Shown: positions 1-4,277 of the stretch, in pieces
Numbering within the stretch: the stretch's first letter is position 1
Layout of the letters: each line of letters starts with the position of its first letter
NCBI GenBank assembly: GCA_934444645.1
Contig: CAKSCV010000044.1
Span: 1 to 7,039 of the forward strand
DNA: 7,039 nt
Source: an uncultured Eubacteriales bacterium
GTDB lineage: Bacteria; Bacillota; Clostridia; Oscillospirales; CAG-382
Reading direction: 5' to 3'
The notes under the pieces: model-generated
Told to the model about the DNA's origin: nothing
The model's input: the letters and a program-made list of their open reading frames with translations, nothing else
Databases searched by the model: none
Position numbers and translations under genes: made by a program

Positions 1-785
1 GGCTTATACATGCTGCTTCTGGCCATGGCTTCATCAAAATCAATCTCATGTCCGTCAAATTCCGGTCCGTCCACGCACGCGAACACCGTCTTGCCGCCGA
101 CCGTCAGCCGACAGCCGCCGCACATGCCCGTTCCGTCGATCATGATCGGGTTCATGGACGCCACCGTTTTCACGCCGTATTCCTTGGTCAGCTTACAGAC
201 AAATTTCATCATGATAAGCGGCCCTATCGTGATGACTTCATCGTACTTTTCGCCCGCATCGAGCAGCTTTTTCAGTGCGTCTGTCACAAGACCCTTTTCG
301 CCATACGTTCCGTCGTCACTCATCGGCACAAATTTCGAGCTTGCCGCCTTGAATTCGTCCTCCAAAATGACCAAATCTTTGTTGCGGAAGCCGACAATGG
401 CGTGCACTTCGCAGCCTTCTTCATGCAGTTTTTTCGCGACCGGATACGCGATGGCGCATCCCACGCCGCCGCCGACAACCGCCACTTTTTTAAGACCCTC
501 GGTATGCGTTGCCTTCCCGAGCGGCCCGACAAAATCGTGCAGATACTCGCCGGCCTCCATATGCGCCAGCTTCTCCGTGGTCGCACCGACGATCTGGAAA
601 ATGATGGTAACCGTGCCTTTTTCGCGGTCGTAATCCGCCACCGTTAGCGGAATCCGTTCGCCGTTTTCGTCGGTGCGCAGAATGATGAACTGTCCCGGCT
701 CGGCCTTCTTTGCCACAAACGGCGCTTCGATCACCATCCGCTCTACTGTCGGATTTAAGATTTCTTTGGATAAAATTTTATACAT
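1..785 (-). CDS. nfnA: NfnA-type FAD/NAD(P)-binding, [2Fe-2S] subunit of ferredoxin:NADP+ oxidoreductase (3' end cut by window)
   Basis: This is the small flavoprotein subunit of the NfnAB/SudAB type, related to PyrK. With NfnB it couples NADH and reduced ferredoxin to the reduction of two NADP+ in the cytoplasm (family knowledge). 261 codons are visible, reading MYKILSKEIL. The flavin-domain motif RIPLTVAD is at residues 44-51 and the nucleotide-binding loop GGGVGCA at 105-111. A C-terminal iron-sulfur motif has D217, C222, C225 and C237, the spacing I recall for the unusual Asp+3Cys [2Fe-2S] cluster of NfnA. The visible end, ...DEAMARSSMYK, is close to the family's usual C-terminus, so only a few residues should be missing; nfnB would be expected just beyond the left edge. 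The start is supported by AGGAG at 794-798, eight bases upstream. The gene follows the alcohol dehydrogenase, but a terminator lies between them. PyrK is the main alternative; the Asp-containing motif and C-terminal tail favour NfnA. Confidence 0.9.
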   Translation of the reverse strand, partial: MYKILSKEILNPTVERMVIEAPFVAKKAEPGQFIILRTDENGERIPLTVADYDREKGTVTIIFQIVGATTEKLAHMEAGEYLHDFVGPLGKATHTEGLKKVAVVGGGVGCAIAYPVAKKLHEEGCEVHAIVGFRNKDLVILEDEFKAASSKFVPMSDDGTYGEKGLVTDALKKLLDAGEKYDEVITIGPLIMMKFVCKLTKEYGVKTVASMNPIMIDGTGMCGGCRLTVGGKTVFACVDGPEFDGHEIDFDEAMARSSMYK

Positions 786-799
786 TTCTACTTCTCCTC

Positions 800-815
800 T
801 GCCGCCTGTGCGGCA
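800..815 (-). other. Small hairpin abutting the nfnA ribosome-binding site
   Basis: A perfect 6-bp inverted repeat, TGCCGC / GCGGCA on the mRNA strand with an ACAG loop, ends one base before the GAGGAG of the nfnA ribosome-binding site. It could act as a 5' stabilising or RNase-protecting structure for a processed nfnA message, or modulate ribosome access. The same bases (811-819) can instead pair with the 3' arm and loop of the upstream terminator (828-837). Function is inferred; only the symmetry is seen. Confidence 0.45.
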
Positions 816-819
816 CACC

Positions 820-856
820 AAAAAACGGGTGCTGCCGTTAGACGACAGCAGCCCGT
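820..856 (-). terminator. Rho-independent terminator after the alcohol dehydrogenase gene
   Basis: On the leftward strand ACGGG-c-TGCTG pairs with CAGCA-CCCGT: ten base pairs with a single bulged C and an 11-base loop. Six T residues follow at 825-820. It lies about 30 bases beyond the dehydrogenase stop codon. Only about 20 bases separate the T-run from the nfnA ribosome site, so there is no room for a separate nfnA promoter downstream. The terminator is probably leaky, or an internal processing and stability element. Confidence 0.8.
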
Positions 857-887
857 AAAGGTTGTTTTTATGCGCGATACGATTCGA

Positions 888-2105
888 TTAGAAATCGACT
901 TCGGTATCGTAGTAGCAGCATTTAAGCAGCTTTTCCATTTCTTCTTGAGTCGGAATACGCGGATTGGAGCCGGTGCAGGCATCGCCGATGGCGTTCTTTG
1001 CAATTTCCGGAAGTCTTTCGAGGAAGACGTTCTCCGGAACGAAGCCGTTTTCAGTCGGATAGCTGTCTGTGCCGTAGTTCTTGATACAATGCGGAATGTT
1101 GAGTGCGTCATTCATGCCGCGCAGATGCTCGATAAGGAGTTTTACCTTTTCGTCATCGTTTGCACCGCCGAGTCCCATGTAATCTGCGATAACGCCATAG
1201 CGTTTCTTAGCGGTCGGATCTTTTGCGTTAAATGCGATGACCTTCGGCAGATACATAGCGTTTGCTGCGCCATGGATGATGTGTGCGCCGTAATCGGCGA
1301 AAGCAGCACCGGTCTTATGTGCCATGGAGTGAACGATACCGAGAAGTGCGTTGGAGAACGCCATACCGGCAAGACACTGTGCGTCATGCATTGCGTCGCG
1401 TTTTTCCATATCGCCGTTGTAGGACGGAATCAAATCGTTCTGAATCATCTTGATGGCGAAGATGGCAAGCGGATCGGTGTAATTGCAGTTTGCGGTGGAA
1501 ACATAGGCTTCAATGGCATGGGTCATCGCATCCATACCGGTGTGAGCAACCAATTTTTTCGGCATGGTTTCGGCAAGCTCCGGATCAACGATAGCCACAT
1601 CCGGCGTGATTTCAAAGTCAGCAATCGGGTACTTGATGCCCTTTGCATAGTCGGTGATGATGGAGAAGGCAGTCACTTCGGTAGCCGTGCCGGAAGTGGA
1701 CGAGATAGCGCAGAAATGAGCCTTTCTGCGGAGCTTCGGAATACCGAATACCTTGCACATTTCTTCAAAGGTGATTTCCGGATATTCGTACTTGATCCAC
1801 ATGGCTTTTGCGGCATCGATCGGAGAACCGCCGCCGATGGCTACGATCCAGTCCGGCTGGAATTTTTCCATAGCTGCTGCACCCTTCATAACGGTTTCAA
1901 CGCTCGGGTCGGGTTCGATGCCTTCAAACAGCTCGACTTCCATACCGGCTTCTTTCAGATAATTAACGGCCTTGTCCAAGAAGCCGAATTTCTTCATCGA
2001 GCCGCCGCCGACGCAGACCATTGCTTTTTTACCTTCAAATGTCTTTAAGGCTTCCAATGCGCCTTTGCCATGATATAAATCTCTCGGTAATGTAAATCTT
2101 GCCAT
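888..2105 (-). CDS. Iron-containing alcohol dehydrogenase (butanol dehydrogenase type, probably NADPH-dependent)
   Basis: This 405-residue cytoplasmic group III (Fe-dependent) alcohol dehydrogenase should reduce an aldehyde such as butyraldehyde or acetaldehyde to the alcohol. The N-terminal dinucleotide domain has VGGGSMKKFG at 32-41 and GGGSPIDAAK at 91-100. The helical domain has iron ligands predicted at D192, H196, H259 and H278, plus the active-site histidine H263 (HSMAH, 259-263). The GGGS at 33-36 resembles NADPH-using YqhD and Clostridium Adh1 rather than NAD-using FucO, which has Asp near this point; cofactor choice is therefore inference. Between H263 and H278 about five extra residues (around FADYGAHII) are present relative to FucO. 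The full family length is present. The start has GGAGG at 2114-2118, eight bases upstream. It has its own promoter, and a Rex-like palindrome lies just upstream. The exact substrate cannot be read from sequence. Confidence 0.93.
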   Translation of the reverse strand: MARFTLPRDLYHGKGALEALKTFEGKKAMVCVGGGSMKKFGFLDKAVNYLKEAGMEVELFEGIEPDPSVETVMKGAAAMEKFQPDWIVAIGGGSPIDAAKAMWIKYEYPEITFEEMCKVFGIPKLRRKAHFCAISSTSGTATEVTAFSIITDYAKGIKYPIADFEITPDVAIVDPELAETMPKKLVAHTGMDAMTHAIEAYVSTANCNYTDPLAIFAIKMIQNDLIPSYNGDMEKRDAMHDAQCLAGMAFSNALLGIVHSMAHKTGAAFADYGAHIIHGAANAMYLPKVIAFNAKDPTAKKRYGVIADYMGLGGANDDEKVKLLIEHLRGMNDALNIPHCIKNYGTDSYPTENGFVPENVFLERLPEIAKNAIGDACTGSNPRIPTQEEMEKLLKCCYYDTEVDF

Positions 2106-2148
2106 GATTTTTTCCTCCGTAATTTATAATTTTCAATGAATTTTGTTC

Positions 2149-2170
2149 AAAAGAACTCATCTGTTCTTTT
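2149..2170 (-). other. Inverted repeat at the 5' end of the alcohol dehydrogenase mRNA
   Basis: A perfect 8-bp inverted repeat, AAAAGAAC / GTTCTTTT with loop AGATGA, begins about three bases after the predicted transcription start near 2173. An overlapping alternative, GTTC-TTTT-GAAC, lies at 2145-2156. It may be a 5' stem-loop that stabilises an abundant message, or an operator overlapping the start site. It is AT-rich and weak as RNA. Confidence 0.4.
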
Positions 2171-2179
2171 TACGCTACT

Positions 2180-2208
2180 ATCATAGCACATCTTATACGA
2201 AAAAGCAA
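2180..2208 (-). promoter_or_regulatory. Promoter of the alcohol dehydrogenase gene
   Basis: On the leftward strand the -35 box TTGCTT (2208-2203) and -10 box TATGAT (2185-2180) are separated by exactly 17 bases. A TG dinucleotide at 2188-2187 makes an extended -10. The predicted start near 2173 gives a leader of about 68 bases before the ATG at 2105. It begins five bases after the rex terminator T-run, so the dehydrogenase is expressed separately from rex. Confidence 0.75.
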
Positions 2209-2212
2209 ATAT

Positions 2213-2249
2213 AAAAAAAGCATATCGATATTCCAATACCGATATGCTT
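2213..2249 (-). terminator. Rho-independent terminator of rex
   Basis: Arms AAGCATATCGATATT (2218-2232) and AATACCGATATGCTT (2235-2249) are complementary over 15 positions with one G-U pair. On the leftward strand seven T residues follow (2219-2213). It starts nine bases after the rex stop codon. The two-base centre means the innermost pairs must open to form a loop. The stem is unusually AT-rich for a terminator, and it contains a Rex-operator-like palindrome annotated separately. Confidence 0.8.
2225..2242. promoter_or_regulatory. Candidate Rex operator inside the rex terminator stem, upstream of the alcohol dehydrogenase promoter
   Basis: TCGATAT-TCCA-ATACCGA is an 18-base imperfect palindrome with the same 7+4+7 layout as the two sites at the rex promoter. 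It is also flanked by the same AT outside each arm (ATATCG...CGATAT). It lies 17 bases upstream of the alcohol dehydrogenase -35 box. Binding by the Rex encoded next door is inferred from this resemblance. An alternative is that it is only a terminator stem that resembles the operator by chance, which the length of the match makes less likely. Confidence 0.5.
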
Positions 2250-2257
2250 GAGCATTT

Positions 2258-2917
2258 TCACAATTCTTCTCTGTCCATGCGTTCGCGTAAATGCCGGGAC
2301 AGTATCGCAAGCGACGCCGCCAAATTTTCATCCTGCACCAACACCTCATGCGGCACATTCAGCTTTACAAGCGCAAAATTCCAGATAGCTCTCACGCCGC
2401 AGGAGACCAAGCGGTCAGCCGCCTCTTGTGCAAACTCTGCCGGCACGGCGACAATACCGATATGTATGTGCATCCGCTCGCAAAGCGGCGTCAGCTCCTC
2501 CATCGGCAGCACTTTTTTTCCGTGATATACGCCGCCGACCACCGCTTCATCAATGTCAAACGCCGCGACGATATTTAAGCCGAACCGCCGGAATTCACTG
2601 TTCCCGAGCAAGGCTCTGCCGAGAGAGCCGACGCCGATAAGCACTGCGTCCATGGTATTGTTGTAGCCGAGGCAGGTTTCCACATCACGGATCAATTCCT
2701 CTACGGCATAGCCCGTTTTCGGCTTGCCGCTGACCGAGCTGACAAGTGCCAGATCCTTGCGCACCGACACATCGCCAAGCTTCAGCTCCGATGCCATGGC
2801 AGAGGCGCTCACCGTCTTTTCGCCGCGGCGATACGCATTTTTCAAATATTGCAGATAGTACGGCAGGCGCTGCAATGTCTGCACTGACAAGCACACCTTC
2901 ATGTGCGGCTTATCCAT
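2258..2917 (-). CDS. rex: Redox-sensing transcriptional repressor Rex
   Basis: This 219-residue cytoplasmic repressor releases DNA when NADH rises relative to NAD+, controlling fermentation and hydrogen genes (family knowledge). The N-terminal winged helix spans about residues 8-72, with VRKDLALVS (52-60) as the likely recognition segment. The Rossmann domain has GVGSLG (95-100) and the acidic end of strand 2, FDID (120-123), followed by VAVPA (156-160) and GVRAIWNFA (174-182). The C-terminal helix of the swapped dimer is about 196-216. The start at 2917 is chosen because GAGG lies seven bases upstream. The in-frame ATG at 2998 lies upstream of the predicted transcription start and within the promoter, so it cannot be used. 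The segment 50-70 (VSVRKDLALVSSVSGKPKTGY) lacks the usual YFGxFGxRGxGY pattern, marking a divergent DNA-reading head. Palindromes over its own promoter suggest autoregulation. Confidence 0.92.
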   Translation of the reverse strand: MDKPHMKVCLSVQTLQRLPYYLQYLKNAYRRGEKTVSASAMASELKLGDVSVRKDLALVSSVSGKPKTGYAVEELIRDVETCLGYNNTMDAVLIGVGSLGRALLGNSEFRRFGLNIVAAFDIDEAVVGGVYHGKKVLPMEELTPLCERMHIHIGIVAVPAEFAQEAADRLVSCGVRAIWNFALVKLNVPHEVLVQDENLAASLAILSRHLRERMDREEL

Positions 2918-2950
2918 GGGGCTTCCTCTTCTCTTGGAATAAGATTCTTG

Positions 2951-2974
2951 ATATCGGTAATTCGTTATCGATAT
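2951..2974. promoter_or_regulatory. Candidate Rex operator 1 in the rex leader
   Basis: ATATCGGTAA-TTCG-TTATCGAT-AT is an inverted repeat of 10-base arms (9 of 10 symmetric) around a four-base centre; its 18-base core is 2954-2971. It lies just downstream of the predicted rex transcription start near 2980. It has Rex-operator geometry (two 7-base half-sites, N4 spacer) but the half-site is TCGRTAA rather than the common TTGTTAA. The role as autoregulatory operator is inferred. Confidence 0.6.
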
Positions 2975-2985
2975 TGCGTTATCGA
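2968..2985. promoter_or_regulatory. Candidate Rex operator 2 over the rex transcription start
   Basis: TCGATAT-TGCG-TTATCGA is an 18-base palindrome, symmetric at 6 of 7 half-site positions. It begins two bases after the -10 box and covers the predicted start. It overlaps operator 1 by four bases. The shared word CGTTATCGA recurs at 2963 and 2977, a 14-base offset. Such a position would block transcription if bound. Rex is the obvious candidate because the gene follows directly. Confidence 0.55.
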
Positions 2986-2986
2986 C

Positions 2987-3015
2987 AGTATAGCGCATTT
3001 ACTTCAAAAAGTCAA
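2987..3015 (-). promoter_or_regulatory. rex promoter
   Basis: On the leftward strand TTGACT (3015-3010) and TATACT (2992-2987) are separated by 17 bases. The predicted start near 2980 gives a leader of about 63 bases that carries both operator-like palindromes before the rex ATG at 2917. This promoter also rules out the longer in-frame rex start at 2998. Confidence 0.78.
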
Positions 3016-3083
3016 GCGGTTTTGCTCTTTTTCGGCTATTAAACCAAAAAAAGCCCGTGTAACCATAAAAAAACAGTGTCTTT

Positions 3084-3101
3084 GTGCAAACTTTTTTGCA
3101 C
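3084..3101. promoter_or_regulatory. Perfect 7+4+7 inverted repeat upstream of the hydE promoter
   Basis: GTGCAAA-CTTT-TTTGCAC is a perfect palindrome ending five bases before the hydE -35 box. No T-run follows on either strand, so it is not a terminator. Its spacing equals that of the Rex-like sites, but the half-site differs in the outer five bases. It could be an activator or repressor site for hydE; the protein that binds it is unknown. Confidence 0.5.
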
Positions 3102-3106
3102 GGATA

Positions 3107-3135
3107 TTGACAAGGCGGCAAATGCCCGTTATAAT
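3107..3135 (+). promoter_or_regulatory. hydE promoter (perfect sigma-A consensus)
   Basis: TTGACA (3107-3112), a 17-base spacer and TATAAT (3130-3135) match the housekeeping consensus exactly. The spacer contains GGCA-AA-TGCC at 3117-3126, a small palindrome. The predicted start near 3142 places hydE translation at the ATG at 3169, not at the in-frame ATG at 3076, which lies upstream of the promoter. So strong a promoter suggests that a repressor or limiting translation keeps expression in check. Confidence 0.85.
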
Positions 3136-3164
3136 AAATTAAGGAAATCAACAAAAGGCGGCAA
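3112..3164 (+). repeat. Direct repeat AAGGCGGCAA in the hydE promoter spacer and translation start region
   Basis: AAGGCGGCAA occurs at 3112-3121, inside the promoter spacer, and again at 3155-3164, overlapping the presumed hydE ribosome-binding site. The copies are 43 bases apart, roughly four helical turns. It may be a paired binding site, or coincidence arising from a purine-rich ribosome site. Confidence 0.35.
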
Positions 3165-3168
3165 GCGT

Positions 3169-4230
3169 ATGAGCGAAACCACAAACCGGTATTCCGAACA
3201 AATCAACCAGTTAAAAAACGAGAAAAATCTGTCCGATGCGGATTTTCTTTCTCTTATCGAATGTCCGGACGAGCTGCCGGAATTGACAGCTGCCGCAGAT
3301 GCGGTGCGGCGCAAGGTTTACGGCGACGCGGTGTTTTTGCGCGGACTCATCGAATTTACCAATGTGTGTAAAAACAATTGCTATTATTGCGGCATTCGCT
3401 GCGGCAACGACAAGGTTGAACGCTACAGACTTTCAAAAGAGGACATTCTCTCCTGTTGTGACACCGGCTACGCACTCGGCTATCGCACCTTTGTCTTGCA
3501 GGGCGGCGAGGATCCGTATTTCAAGGCTAAGCGGCTTTGTGACATCCTTGACAGCATTCGCTCCAAATATCCCGACTGCATGATAACCCTTTCGGTCGGC
3601 GAGCGGCCGAGGGAGGACTACAAAGCGTTTTTCGACGCCGGAGCCGGCCGGTATCTTCTGCGCCATGAAACGGCAACTGATGCGCATTATGCCAAGCTTC
3701 ATCCGGAAAGCATGAGCCTTGCTGCCCGCAAGAGCTGTTTATTTGCCTTGAAAGAGATCGGCTATCAGGTCGGTGCAGGCTTTATGGTCGGTTCGCCGTA
3801 TCAAACAACCGAAAATCTGGTTGCGGATATTCGTTTTTTGCAGGAGCTTGACCCGGACATGATCGGCATCGGGCCGTTTCTGCACCACGCCGACACGCCG
3901 TTTGCGGCTTTTCCGGACGGTTCGCTGTTTACCGCGCTGCGGCTTCTTTCCATCCTGCGGCTCTGCTTTCCGCATGTGCTGCTTCCGGCGACCACGGCAC
4001 TCGGCACGGTCCATCCGGCCGGCCGTGAGCTTGGCTTGAAAGCCGGTGCGAATGTGGTCATGCCGAATCTTTCACCGGTCAAAACGCGAAAGCTCTATGC
4101 GCTGTACGACAACAAAATCTGCATGGGCGATGAGGCAGCAGAGTGCCGCGCATGCTTGGAAAAACGCGTGGCAAGTGCCGGATACCGCATCGTGACCGAC
4201 GTCGGAAATGTTCGCAGAACAAACGAATAG
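3169..4230 (+). CDS. hydE: [FeFe] hydrogenase H-cluster radical SAM maturase HydE
   Basis: HydE is a radical S-adenosylmethionine enzyme that works after HydG and before HydF in building the diiron H-cluster of [FeFe] hydrogenase in the cytoplasm. This protein has 353 residues, a normal length. The radical SAM cluster motif is CKNNCYYC, with C67, C71 and C74. FVLQGGEDPY follows at 108-117, typical of HydE. A second C-terminal cysteine set, C318, C326 and C329 (C-x7-C-x2-C), has the same spacing I recall for the accessory cluster of Thermotoga maritima HydE. The start at 3169 is chosen because the 3076 start precedes the promoter. The ribosome site is weak (AAGG at 3155-3158, about ten bases away). 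hydF, hydG and the hydrogenase are not in this window. The gene stands alone, between its own promoter and a strong terminator. BioB and PylB are relatives but lack the combination of FTNVCKNNCYYCGIR and the C-terminal motif. Confidence 0.95.
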   Translation: MSETTNRYSEQINQLKNEKNLSDADFLSLIECPDELPELTAAADAVRRKVYGDAVFLRGLIEFTNVCKNNCYYCGIRCGNDKVERYRLSKEDILSCCDTGYALGYRTFVLQGGEDPYFKAKRLCDILDSIRSKYPDCMITLSVGERPREDYKAFFDAGAGRYLLRHETATDAHYAKLHPESMSLAARKSCLFALKEIGYQVGAGFMVGSPYQTTENLVADIRFLQELDPDMIGIGPFLHHADTPFAAFPDGSLFTALRLLSILRLCFPHVLLPATTALGTVHPAGRELGLKAGANVVMPNLSPVKTRKLYALYDNKICMGDEAAECRACLEKRVASAGYRIVTDVGNVRRTNE

Positions 4231-4235
4231 TATAT

Positions 4236-4276
4236 AAAAAGGAAAGCTTCGGACGAATCCCGAAGCTTTCCTTTTT
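4236..4276. terminator. Bidirectional rho-independent terminator shared by hydE and the AraC gene
   Basis: GGAAAGCTTCGG (4241-4252) and CCGAAGCTTTCC (4260-4271) form a perfect 12-bp stem with a seven-base loop. It is flanked by five A residues on the left and seven T residues on the right, so it works as a terminator in both directions. It begins five bases after the hydE stop and ends next to the AraC stop codon. The A-T flanks can extend the stem. Confidence 0.93.
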
Positions 4277-4277
4277 T

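Noticed and set aside
10..647. Two overlapping + strand open frames of about 200 codons opposite nfnA
   Set aside because: The leftward strand encodes an uninterrupted NfnA with cofactor and iron-sulfur motifs; the + frames have low-complexity, unfamiliar sequence.
870..2048. A 392-codon open frame on the + strand opposite the alcohol dehydrogenase
   Set aside because: It lies antisense to a clear enzyme with catalytic motifs, has no recognisable domains, and begins in the terminator region without a ribosome site. It is a codon-bias shadow.
2258..2998. A longer Rex starting at the ATG at 2998
   Set aside because: That ATG lies between the -35 and -10 boxes of the rex promoter, and the extra 27 codons are the operator palindromes. 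The ATG at 2917 has a proper ribosome site.
3016..3083. A terminator or further gene between the rex and hydE promoters (A-rich stretch with GGCT...AGCC)
   Set aside because: The possible stem is only four pairs with a long A-rich loop, and no open frame has a ribosome site. I see nothing supportable here.
3076..4230. A longer HydE starting at the ATG at 3076
   Set aside because: It lies upstream of a perfect promoter and would encode the palindrome and promoter boxes; the 353-residue form from 3169 matches normal HydE length.
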